A stretch of DNA of 64,000 nt from Monilinia fructicola (GCA_008692225.1 VICG01000002.1:3267001-3331000), one strand, 5' to 3'. Counted from the stretch's first letter, positions 25,076 to 37,480 are shown. A program made the numbers and translations. The notes: generated from the letters alone by a model not told the origin.

Positions 25076-28000
25076 ATGTCTTCTCTTACCTCGAGTCCCA
25101 ATCTTACTCCTACGACTTCACGAGCTCCCGCACAGCAACAATCACCTCATATGTCCTCATATCCGCAGAGAACATCCTCTTTAAATCGTCGGCGTAACAT
25201 ATCGCGTGTGCGAACCGAATTCCTCCCTACCATTACTTCCGCCCCTGCGGTCCCCATGTCGGCTTCCTCGGTCACAACTTCAAGCTCCGTGCAAGCATCG
25301 CCCATCATGTCCCCAGAAACTAATCAAGTCATGACCAACAATTCCTCATTACAGGTTTCCCCCGAAGGCCCGCGCGGGCGTGAACCTGAACATCGCCTTC
25401 CCCCTTTCGAGCCCCTTCCCGACTCAGTGTGTCCGGCAGTCTCGAGGAAGCATAGTCAAACTGCCATGGCAGAAGCTTTCACCAGCAATAGATCACAAGG
25501 ATTGATGAGAAGATTATCGAACAAGATTTCCCGAAGGCAATCTACCGCTGCGAGTCGAGAGCAGAGTGCGGGACCGGTTATGTTGCGACGCAGGAGTGAC
25601 AGTACCAACACGGCCCCGGATTCCAGACACAACTTGATCAACTCTGATTCCGACGAAGACATCCACGAGGACACCATTGAATGGGTGGATTCGCCGTTGG
25701 GAATTGAAGGCCTTGGCGGCGACTACCCCAGCTCCAATGCTTCTGTCGCTTGCTCTTCGACCATGACGGGTGGCGGTCCCCCAGGCCTCACATTTGGCCC
25801 GGTCATACCTACGGTTCTTCTCCAAGGGACTACCATGATCAAAATTACAAAGAAGAAGAGAAAGTATCTTACATTTGTTCTCGAAGACGAAGCGTGCAAA
25901 GTGTCCTGGGATAAGACACGGCCCGCGAAAAGCTTCCTCATTGATAATATCAAGGAAATCCGACTCGGATCTGACGCCCTCAACTATCGCGAAGAATTCA
26001 AGGTGGACCCTCAGGACGAACCCCGTTTCTTCTCCATCTTGTATGTTGTACCCGATAATAAATCCACTGGACGCTCAACGAAGATCATGCACTTGATCGC
26101 CCCTGATGAACAGACGTTTGACCTTTGGACCACCACGCTCGAGGCTATATCAAAACACAGATATGAAAACATGTCCAGTCTTGTAGCCTTCAACGAAAAG
26201 GCAGTCAGAAACTACTGGCGCGGCGAAATGACCAAACAGTTTTCCGATACACCACATGCCGAAGATGAGGCTCTTGATTTCGAGGGCGTCGAGCAACTGT
26301 GCAAAAACCTGCACATTAACACTTCTTCCAGATTTTTACGTGAGAGGTTTCAACTAGCAGATGCGACGAAGTCGAAAAAGTTGAACTTTGCCGAATTCCA
26401 AGAATTCGTGAAGCTGATGAAACGCCGAGGGGACGTGTCAGAAATTTACAAAGAGCTGGCTTCGGATCCTGCCAACGGAATTACGCTGGAAGAGTTTCTC
26501 GACTTTCTCGGCCGAGTACAAGGGGAGAATGTGGAAAAGGACCGAGCCAAATGGGAATCTATCTTTGCGAAATTTGCTCGCCGGTCAAGATCACGAGATT
26601 CACCATTGCAAGAAGGGGAGGCTGCACGGATGAGTGAGGAAGCCCTAGCGACCTTCTTTACATCCATTCACAACGTGCCTCTCGAGACTGTCCCTGAAAA
26701 CTTTACCCTCGATCGTCCGATCCACGAGTACTTCATCTCTAGCTCTCACAATACGTATCTCATGGGTCGACAAGTCGCCGGTGAATCGAGTGTCGAGGCT
26801 TACATATCCGCTTTGATCAAGGGTTGCCGATGTGTCGAGATTGATTGCTGGGATGGTCGGGACGGGCGACCTATCGTCAACCATGGGCACACCATGACGA
26901 GACCTATCCTGTTTTCCGATGTGATGTACACAATTGCAAAATATGCTTTCGTGAAATCCCACTTTCCGTTATGGATTTCTCTCGAGGTTCATTGCAATGA
27001 TCCCCAACAAGCAGCTATGGCGCAGATTATAAAGGAAGCGTGTGGTCCAGCACTGGTGACAGAGCCTCTTGATCCTTCCTCTCAAGAACTTCCCTCGCCC
27101 TCCCAGCTGATGGATCGAATCTTGATCAAGGTCAAGAAACCCAGGATCATGGATGAGACCCCTACTAAAGCCAATGGTCGGTCTCGTGGCAACAGTCTGA
27201 GCTCACCTCGTGTCTATCCTGCTCAGCTCGAGAACTCAAACATTTCTAGTGGCTCGCTCCTCCCTCCGCCAAGCTCAACCTCGAGTGGAAGCACCATCAA
27301 GCAAAGCATTCGGAGAACCAAAACTGACGAGACTACGAGTAGCAGCAGTAGCGATAGCGAGGGCAACGAAGACAGACCCAAGGATAAGCCAAAGACGAGC
27401 AAGATTGTCAAGGTTCTTGGAGAGCTCGGCATCTACAGTGCTGGTGTCAAATTCCGCAGCTTCGATGACCCAGAGAGCAAAGCTTACAATCATATCTTCT
27501 CATTCATGGAGTCGACCTTTGACAGAAATAGCAAGACGCAGCCTGATCGCCGTGCGATGACTAGACACAACATGAGATATCTCATGCGGGTGTATCCCAA
27601 TGGATGGCGTGTCGCATCGACAAATTTTGATCCTCTCAAGTATTGGCGACGAAGCGTTCAGATGGTAGCTCTCAATTGGCAAACTCATGATCTCGGTATG
27701 CAAATGAATGATGCTATGTTTGCAGGAGGCACCGATCAATCCGGTTACGTCCTCAAGCCAAGCGAACTTCGAGAGATCAAAATGCTTCCTAGCGTTCCCG
27801 AGGAAGCAGGAGCTGATCATGTCAAGCGAGAGCGCAAGAGTGTCAACTTCTCCATAGATATTGTCTCTGCTCAACAACTCATGCGCCCCAAGGGTCTTCC
27901 TTCTAATCGTTCTGTTGATCCATATGTCGAAGTCGAGGTTTACCACGCTGACGATAAGAGCAAAGAGACGAAAGGCGTCATTGGCGAAGGTGGTCTCGAC

Positions 28001-28450
28001 GCTTCTGCCAAGGATGGCTCTTCTGGCTTAGGAGCTCCTCATAAGCGACGTACACACATCGTTCAGGAGAATGGCTTCAACCCAGTCTTCAATAAGAAAT
28101 TCAATTTCGCTTTGACAACCAAATTCCCAGAATTGGTGTTTGTTCGTTGGACTGTCCGATGCTCATCGGATGGTCATAATTACAACGACAAAGCTTTACC
28201 TTTAGCTACATATACTGCCAAGCTTAGCAGTCTCAAACAAGGTTACCGTACTCTACCTCTTTATGACACGAATGGCGATCAATTCCTCTTCTCTACACTC
28301 TTTTGTCGGGTCAAGATCGATCCAGCTACAAGCATCTATGTTAACGCAGAAGCAAGCGAAAGCGTTGGAGTACTGAAGAGTATCGGCCGTACCGTCTTCA
28401 ACCGAACTCCCATATCGCCAAGACCTTCCGGCGACAGTGGTCACCAATAA
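25076..28450 (+). CDS. plc1: Phosphoinositide-specific phospholipase C, delta-like
   Basis: Hydrolyses phosphatidylinositol 4,5-bisphosphate to inositol trisphosphate and diacylglycerol in calcium signalling at the plasma membrane. One uninterrupted 1,124-aa frame. Domain order as read: Ser/Pro-rich N-terminus (1-240), PH-like domain (about 246-365, 'MIKITKKKRKYLTFVL'), EF-hand-like helices (about 390-485), catalytic X box (about 545-690) with the first active-site His in 'SSHNTYLMGRQ' (near 562), the 'VEIDCWDG' Glu/Asp pair and the second His in 'VNHGHT', a Ser-rich acidic linker (about 715-775), Y box (about 775-900, 'YPNGWRVASTNFDP') and a C2 domain (about 920-1080, 'SVDPYVEVEV'). All key catalytic residues are present. 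The EF-hand loops look poor in acidic ligands, as is common in delta-type enzymes. The ATG follows a CAAG context and stops lie upstream. Length and order fit filamentous-fungal PLC1. Confidence 0.95.
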   Translation: MSSLTSSPNLTPTTSRAPAQQQSPHMSSYPQRTSSLNRRRNISRVRTEFLPTITSAPAVPMSASSVTTSSSVQASPIMSPETNQVMTNNSSLQVSPEGPRGREPEHRLPPFEPLPDSVCPAVSRKHSQTAMAEAFTSNRSQGLMRRLSNKISRRQSTAASREQSAGPVMLRRRSDSTNTAPDSRHNLINSDSDEDIHEDTIEWVDSPLGIEGLGGDYPSSNASVACSSTMTGGGPPGLTFGPVIPTVLLQGTTMIKITKKKRKYLTFVLEDEACKVSWDKTRPAKSFLIDNIKEIRLGSDALNYREEFKVDPQDEPRFFSILYVVPDNKSTGRSTKIMHLIAPDEQTFDLWTTTLEAISKHRYENMSSLVAFNEKAVRNYWRGEMTKQFSDTPHAEDEALDFEGVEQLCKNLHINTSSRFLRERFQLADATKSKKLNFAEFQEFVKLMKRRGDVSEIYKELASDPANGITLEEFLDFLGRVQGENVEKDRAKWESIFAKFARRSRSRDSPLQEGEAARMSEEALATFFTSIHNVPLETVPENFTLDRPIHEYFISSSHNTYLMGRQVAGESSVEAYISALIKGCRCVEIDCWDGRDGRPIVNHGHTMTRPILFSDVMYTIAKYAFVKSHFPLWISLEVHCNDPQQAAMAQIIKEACGPALVTEPLDPSSQELPSPSQLMDRILIKVKKPRIMDETPTKANGRSRGNSLSSPRVYPAQLENSNISSGSLLPPPSSTSSGSTIKQSIRRTKTDETTSSSSSDSEGNEDRPKDKPKTSKIVKVLGELGIYSAGVKFRSFDDPESKAYNHIFSFMESTFDRNSKTQPDRRAMTRHNMRYLMRVYPNGWRVASTNFDPLKYWRRSVQMVALNWQTHDLGMQMNDAMFAGGTDQSGYVLKPSELREIKMLPSVPEEAGADHVKRERKSVNFSIDIVSAQQLMRPKGLPSNRSVDPYVEVEVYHADDKSKETKGVIGEGGLDASAKDGSSGLGAPHKRRTHIVQENGFNPVFNKKFNFALTTKFPELVFVRWTVRCSSDGHNYNDKALPLATYTAKLSSLKQGYRTLPLYDTNGDQFLFSTLFCRVKIDPATSIYVNAEASESVGVLKSIGRTVFNRTPISPRPSGDSGHQ

Positions 28451-30343
28451 TCTCAACTCACTTCATACTTACAAAATTTGATTTATTTGTACATACTACA
28501 TCAATTGTAATATACATCACGTGGGGCGTTTGTTCAATTCAAAAACAAGATACCACACTGCGGCCGATGTTCAGTGGAAAGAAACATCGATTCTTCGGTT
28601 CAGGGGCTCGAATTCATATGGCGCATCTGGACGCCTTTGAGAAATTGATTGATCCATATTCGATTTTTTTCCTTTTCAAGCGTTTTTATTTCAGCGAGGC
28701 GCAACTTTTTCTTCTCTCGGAGAACAGCAAACGATACCACTTCAGCATCTGCAACTTGCAATATCACAGTATAGGGATTACTTTTTCATTTTGAAAGGGC
28801 GCGGCGGCATTCATATACATAGGGCTGGGACATTAAAAGTGGCTCGCGCTGCGCGTTTTTGCTAGCGATTGCATTTCAAGGGATCGGACATCTGTATACT
28901 CCACACCGGTATACCATATTTTGGTTGATATGGTTTATGCCATTTCACTAAAAAATCAACTCCACTCATTTAATTCTAGAATTTTCTTTTGTTCTGTTTG
29001 TTTTCAGCAACAAAGCAAGTAACGGGCTTGGCTTTCTACTTGTTTCTTTTTCCCCTTTATGGGGTTTTCCTCCCATCAAATGTTTCGCGGGTCGAGGTTT
29101 TGGGATGGCGGCATGGGATTGGATGGGACTGGATGGGATTGGACGGACTGGAGCATTTGTGGGAACAAATATGATTCTGCTGGACTGGTTCTGCGCGTTG
29201 TTTTTGTTTCATTTTGCTTGGTATCATGATGGGATTTTTAATTTTATGGCGTTTCATATCCTAGGAGGGAGAAACTTTTTTTTGGTCATCCTCTTGCATT
29301 GATGGATGATACAATATATGACGGCCTGGACTTTGGACTCTGGAGGGATGTTGGGAGGGGGGCGGGGGGGATTATTGTATACATATGAATACAGATACGG
29401 TTGTGGTTGTGATGATCGATCGCTTTGAGGAGCTTGATCTTGATCTCGGAAGTTTTGGTTTTGGTCCTGACTTTCTTTCTTGAAAAATATGGTGATATGG
29501 GATGGCTTAGAAAGAGAGGAGATTTTCATTGTTGGGTGGTTAATAGAGAGTTTGGTGGAAGATGAATGAGAGGGGGATAGAAAAAAAAAGATGATATACG
29601 AAAGATGAGATATTTCGGGAAATGAGAGATATAAGATGAAAGGCAAGAGAGAGGGAGGAGATGGAGGAGAGAATAACAATGAGATCTTTCTGAGCTATAA
29701 TATAATCATACATATTACAAGACTTCCTTTGAGCCTTCTCATGAGTGCTTTGTATGTGACGAGCTATGTGTTGGGCGCCGTGTGTTATGACGTGATGATT
29801 GATGTAGAATCGAATGTTGTAACGAAGCTGTGAAGTAACTAACATAATGTTCTGTTCTAGTCCAGTGCCCTGAACGGGATGTAATGGGATGGATGCAAGT
29901 TGACGATTGGGCGAGGGCGGGTAGGTAACCTTGATGTCTACCCCCTAGGCACGCACAAACAAGTCGGGTATCCTTGGAAAAATTCACCAGGAAGATTCAT
30001 TCATTCATTCAACCAACCGGCTTACTCATACTTACTTCCCTACGTCCTCTCCTCTTCCTCTTCGCGTCTCCTCCCCCTTCTCATCATTGATTTGCAAATT
30101 GCTGATGAATGCCGTGGGTTAGGGAAGATTACATTTATTTCACTAGGCGGAGGAGAGGGTGTGGTGTGCTGTGCTGTGCTGTGCGGTTCACGATATCGGA
30201 TAGTGCAATGTCAGATAAGGTTTATTAGGAAGGGATTTTCTTTTCGTTCTTCTCCTTGATTTTCTATGCTGGTTGTTTGATAGGCGTGTGTGGAGGTTAT
30301 TTGGTGGCTGTGCAGGGATTTGGGATTACTGTTTGGAGATTGG
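28451..30343. other. Intergenic 3' of phospholipase C, no gene seen
   Basis: Short ORFs only. There is a GGGATTGGATGG-type repeat near 29112-29150 and a TGTGC run near 30160-30182. The minus ORF at 29254-29679 is Ser/Pro/His-rich low complexity with no start context and is not called. Confidence 0.5.
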
Positions 30344-30420
30344 GTGGGTGGATGGGTGGATGGATGGGTGGATGGATGGGTGGATGGATGGATGGGTGGA
30401 TGGGTGGATGGGTGGATGGA
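30344..30420. repeat. Minisatellite (GGATGGGT/GGATGGAT)n
   Basis: Tandem GGAT and GGGT tetramers over about 75 bases. All three plus frames are open through it, which explains the overlapping Gly/Trp/Met/Asp-rich ORFs here. TTGG repeats (30470-30496) and a poly-T run follow. Confidence 0.85.
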
Positions 30421-30621
30421 TATCACTCGCGGGATATCTATCTTCTGCAGAGTGGCTGATGGATATTTTGTTGGTTGGTTGGTTGGTTGGTTGGTTTGTG
30501 CTTTTCCTTCTCTTTTTTTTTTTTTGATTTTTTTGATTTTGATTTGGGTCTTTTGGGGTGATCGGGTGGGTGCGTAATAGTAAAAGGACGGGGGGGGCGG
30601 ACCCCTGAGGGAATCTCGCTT

Positions 30622-30650
30622 AGTGCTGTGCTGTGCTGTGCTGTGCTGTT
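30622..30650. repeat. Microsatellite (TGTGC)n
   Basis: Five to six tandem TGTGC pentamers. A second, shorter run of the same pentamer lies near 30165-30182. Confidence 0.8.
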
Positions 30651-30833
30651 GTGTCGTGTTGTGTTTTTTTTTTCTTCCTTGTCTCTTTGCTCGCGGCGGG
30701 ACTCGTGTGTATGTATGTCTGTCTGTCTGAGTTATGTCGGGGTGACTGTCGACTCGCAGATTGCCAATCGATACGTTGATCGCTTCGCGGCGCTTGGGCG
30801 CGTCTCGTGCCCGAGGTTGTCGATCAAGCTAGG

Positions 30834-31022
30834 CTAGGAGCTGAGAGAGAGTGTTGATGCGATGGAGGAGAACGTTTGTGCAGATGCTGCTGAGGTCGGT
30901 TTCGGGATCGGTCGTGTGTCTTGTTGGAGGGAGTTTGGAATGGGTGCTTGGTGTGCAGGCTGCTGGGGTGATGCCGGAGATGGGGGTGGAGGCAATAGAT
31001 CATGCGTCGTAGTGGTGCGCAT
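30834..31022 (-). other. Pro/Ser-rich small ORF, possible exon
   Basis: A 62-aa minus ORF begins 'MRTTTTHDLLPPPPSPASPQ' and ends 'SSIASTLSLSS'. Local base composition is less AT-rich than its surroundings, and the frame stays open further upstream. It could be the last exon of a small gene or a chance ORF in GC-richer DNA; no family is recognised. Confidence 0.2.
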
Positions 31023-34000
31023 GCAGCAGATGAAAGAGATCTTGCAAGGTGTGGATACGGATGTGATTGTGAATTGGAGAGAGAAGAGCTTGAGAGTGAT
31101 TCGGTCTTTACCGTTCGGACGGGGACTCTCTATGTTTGGATTATGTGTATATTTCCGGGCACTGTATTGCAGTGAATTATAGACGTTTAGCCATGCAGAA
31201 ATTTATCATGCTTTGATCATCGTTCATGATAACCCGGATTCGATCCCATGGAATGCGCCGGTCATGTATCCTATATCGTTGCCGTTTTCATACATCGCCA
31301 TCTACGTATGCGCTGCCTGCAAAATCATCTTCATCGACCCATCGCATAGGAACAGATCTCACAACAGAAGAATCGTGTTGGTGATGAGTAATATGGGTGA
31401 TGGCGGCAATATCACGATAAGCAGTGGCTGGAATCATAGCTGGCGATTTCCCACTTTTGGATTTTCTTGTAGGTTACTGTCAGCAAGCAGGAAGTGGTGC
31501 TTTCTAATGGCGTGGCTGTCTTTGGGGACTTGGTGTAGCAACAACTGTAGGATATAGTTCATGTTGGTTCTATGGTCTAGTCAACCAAAGCTTCGCCAGT
31601 TCTAGACTTTGGCCCTGCCAGGCTTAAACTGTTTCTCCCAATGATCTGACACACCGCGAGCGAAGAAAGCGACACATTCTATTTCATAGTGTTCTTCTTA
31701 TCACGGAGTCTAGCAGCTGGGATGTTCTACGCGAAGATGTAGCTATCTGTCACATGCTGCCCGTCCCCAAATCTATTTTTCCATATGAATATTATGCGGA
31801 AGTCCAAGTTTTCCACACGGCTTAACCAATTCGTCACCAACTTTCTAATACTTAAGGATCCTCTTTGGGAGCTCTAGATCCTTCAAATAACATTGCATGG
31901 TATATGAAGATCACAGATTATGCGGCTTGATTTGCGCTCGAGTGATATGTATCAACTTTCAACTTCATGAACTCATAATCGGTCTCACCCTACGTACTTA
32001 TTATTCTTCAATAATTACCAGCTGTGTGATCGACGCTCTATATGCTAGTGGCGACGAAAACATGTCAAGGAAACTCATACCATAACAACAAGCATTCATT
32101 AATACCATCGACGTACAACTCGTGTTTTAAATCGCCAAGAAGATATGATACATCCAATCGTCACTGAAAGTATCAAGGTCAAAAATTCTCGAGCATCTTC
32201 ATCCAAGTATTTCTAGCTTTGTTTGTCCAGCTTGAAGATATAATTAGTTTCTCATCATAAGCTGTAGACGTGTTTCGGACTTGTTACTCTGGCCCCTTCT
32301 CATACTTCCTCTAGCTTTCATATCGCCCTTCAAGATGTATTGAAGTCTTCAGTGGGTTGAGTCGGCGTATTCGTATTATGATATACACCCTTGTGAGTTA
32401 TTTTGGAACTGATTGCCAGAAATCTTCATCACTTCTATCTAAAGTGAGATCTTGACGTTACATACTCACTATCTTGTTGATGGCAGTCCTTCATACCGAC
32501 TTACGGGAAGTAAGACGCATCAAGTTGCGTGACTGCCTGGCGATAGTGAGAAAGTAGCAATGGATGATTAGTCACTTGCAATTTAATCTCTCATTTCTTC
32601 TTATCCTGCCAGCTGCCAACTTATGCATATTGGTAACAAGGTGTCATGCTTGTTGTCATTTCTTCTCTGTCCACCGCATCCTCCACCTCCTGCATATTCT
32701 ACTCTCCATGTAAAAACCTTGTCCCAACGCTCCACACTCCTCCGTAAACACTGGATGGGCATTCAAACTGCAAGTTTCGCCTTCTTGAGATGAAAGATCT
32801 CTAGGCCTCAAGAGTCGAGATTCTCACCCCGGGGCCCAGAACAAGATCTTGTGCTCAACTCACCATGCTATACTCTTCATGATACCGGGGAATATTGTAT
32901 ACACCCGCAAACCGCTTCAACGCTGGCCAATTTTTCATCCTAAGCTAAGTGCATCATGCAGCCTCACAGACACTTATCAAGAGCCAAGAAAAAGCCCACG
33001 GGAAATTCCTCCTCGATAATTAGTTACGTGCGTGTATGGTTTCTGGGTTGAGGTATAAAAACCAGCTCGCTTCGTCATACTCGCACCGTAATCATACACG
33101 AAGAAATGAAGATGTCGCGTTTCTCGTAAGTAGAGAGGTGAAAAAAGTGATATCTCTTCTACTTCAATCCTACCATGGAGTCAAGCAGATTGTATTCAAC
33201 TATAAAGTTTATTGTCAATATCACTCCTGTCAATTCATCATTCGTCCCTTATTTCTAACGTCGAAATCGTATGTATCCCGTCATGTCATCCATCCATTCA
33301 TTCCTTTCCGCTTTTCTGCAACTCTTGAATTCCATTAGTTGGGATTCCTCCCACCCTCGAACTGAAACCTCCAGATACGTTCCAAACATGAATTTTCCCT
33401 CAGATTACCGTTCTCATTACAAATACGGTTACCTGGACCTAGGAGAGAAGATCCGGGCAATATCTTCCTCGATTTAGTATAGTTGATCATACATAGTATA
33501 CATTACAGCTTTCATGGATAATACTTCTTAATCACAAAATCACAGACTCATTAGGGTAGCTAGAATCTCAAAAATATACGAAATTCAACGTTATGTTTGA
33601 CAGCCGTCAAGCTTTGCGCTCATTCATGATAATGATGATGACAATGATGATGTGATAATACAGCTCTTGCAATTTCTCCTGGGATAACACCGCGCATTTA
33701 ACGAACACTTGACCCATCACCTCAAAGGCTTTGATTGAAATATAAGGGAAATATTCCTACATCAATGAAACCCCCCATTAACCCAGAGCTACAGAGTCGC
33801 CCGAAAGATAGCCACTTAGGAATGATGATGCTGGTGGTGCAGAAGACTTTATCGCCCGTGTCATTTCATCTGCTCTCTTTCGCGAGCTGTATGAGGCCGT
33901 CATTGGGGTTGTGGGGGAAGAAGGTACGGGCTCAACTAAGACCTCTCTTCAACACTAAAACAGCAAAGATAGTAGCATTTCAATGTCGCTTTTGCCTTTT

Positions 34001-34338
34001 CTTGTTATCATATACATAGCTTGGGAAGGGAGAAGGGGTATAGAAAAATATATACGACGCTCTGGACATGGCCACAACTTTGTGAAGACCAGTTGTACGC
34101 TGTGTCCGTGAAGGTATGTTGTAACAGTGGGTTTATTTGATACCGGCGAAAGTGGCAGATCTGATTCTTTTTGATATTTGTCCTGTGTATGCTACCTACC
34201 ATGTATTCACCGGAATCGATACAGTGAAAAGACAAATTATACATGAGAAATATCCGTTAAATTCTTATATGCTAAAAATTTCATGCTAAATCGAACATCC
34301 CTTGCTGTGGGTCTCTATAGCATAACCCAATATGATCA
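31023..34338. other. Intergenic, no gene seen
   Basis: No ORF here has a recognisable domain or joins through plausible introns into a longer protein. There are short GATGATGAT words near 33630. Noncoding transcripts cannot be excluded. Confidence 0.5.
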
Positions 34339-35373
34339 TCAAGGACCAAAAACCAAACATCTAACCTCGATACTCTCTCTACCCTTCGCGCCTTCTGGTG
34401 TTCTAGGATCGACGAATGCAGTATGTGGTACCCTGCCACCTTGGACCTTAGTACCAGGCTTCAACGACTCGCTATCGAAACACTCCAGGAACAATCTCTC
34501 ATCATTCGTCATTCCAGACAAGTAATGCCATTTCTGTCCCTCGTTATATCGAATACCAGCCGTTTCGCCAGTTGTGCTTGGGTATCGGTGTTCAACCGGA
34601 ATGACATCTTCATCACTCGTGGTTGCGGAACTGGCGAATGCAAGTGCATTGCCCTGAACGGCCCCGTTGATAGGACGCCATACATTTATGATTCTGTATC
34701 GGCCCTGTAGGAGCTTGTCTGCCTCCTCCGGCAAATGACGACGTACACGTTGTTTGGCCGATTTTGACGTTTGATCAATGTGAACTCTCGCGACCGGACC
34801 CCGGTGAGCATTAGGATCTGATCGACGAACTGTATGATCGAAGATGAACACCTGATTCGAGCCTGGTACATTGTCCAAGATTAATTTCTCGACTTCTGGA
34901 TAATAATTTTTCTTTATCGACTCATCATCTCGAAATTCCTTTTCTGCAGACTCCGGAACTCCGAGGATGACTTCAAATGCATCTTTATCGAGATTGTAGT
35001 GGGATTCTATACCGCGGATATCGGTTATGGGAACTTGTATGTCAAAATCTCCAAAATTACGTTGGGGCTGTCCTTCAGGTGGTTCTTCGACGTAATTGAA
35101 AGGTACAGATCCGTCTTCTGGTGGTCTGAAATAATTGAGAGTGGCTGTTGTGTCACCACGGGGAATGTAGCTCGTATCTTTGGCGTGGATTTGACCAGCA
35201 GCCTCAATTCGAGAGGACTCTGAGAGGTTGTGGGCAGGTGTGTTGTGAAGGGGTGCTGCGGTAGTCATGATGTGAAAGTGTCGATGTAGAAGGGGGCTTG
35301 GTTGAAATTGGATAGGTCTCGGCAGTGATCCTATAAATTGTGCTTTGATCGTATTGAAGAATTGTAATCCCAC
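34339..35373 (-). CDS. CmcJ/AsaB-like Fe(II)/2-oxoglutarate-type oxidoreductase (GA4 desaturase-like family)
   Basis: A single-exon frame of 344 aa from the first ATG. A second Met at residue 36 (ATG ending at 35268, then 'MTTAAPLHNTPAH') is the more usual kind of start, because the family core begins with the 'TTATLNYFRPPEDGSVPFNYV' region at about 75; the first 35 residues lack acidic residues and could be a targeting extension. Predicted metal ligands are the HxD pair in 'ARVHIDQ' (His198, Asp200) and a distal His in 'RVPHTAFVDP' (His317), with Arg338 near the C-terminus as a possible co-substrate contact. Other family motifs are 'RRSDPNAHRGPV' and 'YRIINVWRPINGAVQ'. Related proteins act as hydroxylases or desaturases on secondary metabolites, but no biosynthetic genes are nearby and the substrate is unknown. 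Confidence 0.85.
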   Translation of the reverse strand: MGLQFFNTIKAQFIGSLPRPIQFQPSPLLHRHFHIMTTAAPLHNTPAHNLSESSRIEAAGQIHAKDTSYIPRGDTTATLNYFRPPEDGSVPFNYVEEPPEGQPQRNFGDFDIQVPITDIRGIESHYNLDKDAFEVILGVPESAEKEFRDDESIKKNYYPEVEKLILDNVPGSNQVFIFDHTVRRSDPNAHRGPVARVHIDQTSKSAKQRVRRHLPEEADKLLQGRYRIINVWRPINGAVQGNALAFASSATTSDEDVIPVEHRYPSTTGETAGIRYNEGQKWHYLSGMTNDERLFLECFDSESLKPGTKVQGGRVPHTAFVDPRTPEGAKGRESIEVRCLVFGP

Positions 35374-37480
35374 AACTTTTGTGGAGGTGAGTAGATGTGT
35401 ATCTGTATATTGAATTGCCTATCCTGTGATGAATGTAAATAGAATAGAACGTGTTAGTGGCGACAGTTATATAGCTTGGACAAACAGCTGGAAAATACGA
35501 GTAGCCATTGTGATATTGTAAGCATTGAAAACATGGCAGTGTGAGCACGTCATGAAAGCCTTAGAAATCGAGTGGTAGATTAGTAGAATATGCCTTATTA
35601 CCGTTGAATTATGTACGCCCTCCCCAAAATCCGAGGAAAAGATGACTATTCACGGTTTATCACGCCATGCGGCAACTGAATGACTGGTTGGAAATGCCCG
35701 CGACATCTGAGTCTCCATCTTGGAGGTTGCACTTTGACAATCGGGTTGAGGGTTACGAATAAGTAATTATTAAGCTCCTGCAGCTAGCTTAGTGGATGAC
35801 AAATACTACCAAGTCCAATCAGATACACCAGATGCTTATTAAGCCATTAGCTGCATTGTAATTGCCGAATTTACCCCAGATTCGCTCATGGCTCTAGGAC
35901 AAAATGAAGCAGGTTCTTATTATTATAAGGTTAGTTGACTTTGCGACTTCTCGAGTAGATGTATGTGCTCACTAATGAGGAACACGTGTTATTCATCTTC
36001 CTCTTTTGCCCCTGATGCAAGACTACATCGTACTACACAGTGATTACTTCAAAGCGACGATGCTCTTATAAGAATGAGTGGAACAGCATAGAGTCAATCA
36101 TTGAAATATAGTACAGTATGTCATCATAGATGGGTGTATGTATACGCGAGCTAAAAGGGGGAGGGGTAGATAGAAAACGATCGATGCATATATAACAAGG
36201 CTTTGAAACACGCGGATTGATACTTGCTCACCTAATTCACAAGGCTGAGGGCATTCTGCTTATTTGCTTACTAGATACAATGAATTTATCATTGTACAGT
36301 ATGTTTTCAAGGATGGGGTGGATTTCGAGTTTGACTTTCGAGTTTGTCTTGATCTTAATCCCTGACATGGGGAATTTGACAAAAGGGATATGTGATTAAC
36401 CCAGAAAATTAGGTATCGCTCATCGATACTTGGTAGTTTTTGGTAAATTGAGTAGCAGCAATAGTCTGTCATTTTTCACGAAGTGGCATTAGCATTGTCT
36501 TTCTCTTGATCGTACTCTGTTAGCTCATAGGCCCTTGATCCTCATCATAAGAGCAAACATGATGGCTGAAAGTCAGGAGGACGATCGGTTCATGGAATGA
36601 GCCGTTGGTTTTGTCAGTCCACGTGTACGCCGCAACAAATCTTATATATATGTTCCATGAGACCAATGCAAGCTCAAGAGGTAGGTCTATAGATATGTAT
36701 GGTACCTAGATGATTCAAATACTTAGATAGAGATATAGCTCAAGGCAGTTAAAACTAGTTCACTGCATAAAGGTGTTGTCCAAATCTGCGGCAACTCCAT
36801 CCATACATAGCGTTTGCTATAGAAGAAGTCTACTGAGTTGGTAAAGGTTTTTGTATGCCTGTTCTAACGAATGGAGGAATGTTGCAAGGAGAAGCGATAA
36901 ACTCTTCTCAAGGGGTAATTAACTGTAGCTGGAGAACTATAGCGTTGTTTAGAGGTAGCAAGTCGGAACTATAGTTGTTAATTTGAGCCTGTATGAAGAC
37001 AGTAGCGTCTAGCTGCTAGTGAGCTTAGGGGTCTCTCTCTCTCTCTCTCTCTCTCCCTCTCTGTTTATGGGGTGGAATAGGGTCACGAAACGTATATGGA
37101 CATAAAGCCAGTCATATATGGGAAAACAAGAAATAAAATGTGTTGAATTCAAAATATGGGATAAATTACGGTTCAGCCGTTGTGTTTCAAAGATGCACTA
37201 TTTACTAAGCGAAACCATTCAGCCAATTATAATGCTTCCCTCAAATTCCCTGTAAATTAAGTTAATCGGATGTAAACAAACCGCCTCGTCGCATCTCGAA
37301 TATTCAAAGATCATAAAACATCATTTTGCGACAATATTCACAACGAAACATACGCACTTCCGCATAAGATGAAGTTATCAGAATAACTTGGTATTGGTTG
37401 ATCTCCATAGATCTACCTTCATTATAACTTATAAAGCAGAGGTTCTCACACGTCTATCGCGCGCTTGCGCATTCATTGTT
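35374..37480. other. Intergenic between divergent genes
   Basis: Presumed promoters of the flanking minus- and plus-strand genes. It contains a (CT)n dinucleotide run at about 37031-37055, roughly 430 bases upstream of the AT-hook gene start. No ORF is convincing; a 60-aa hydrophobic plus ORF at 36217-36399 has no support. Confidence 0.5.
37031..37055. repeat. Dinucleotide repeat (CT)n
   Basis: About eleven CT units with one interruption, upstream of the large AT-hook gene. CT-rich runs near fungal starts often mark promoters. Confidence 0.8.

Noticed and set aside
30256..30577. Overlapping Gly/Trp/Met-rich ORFs in all three plus frames
   Set aside because: All are translations of the GGATGGGT minisatellite, which lacks stops in any frame.
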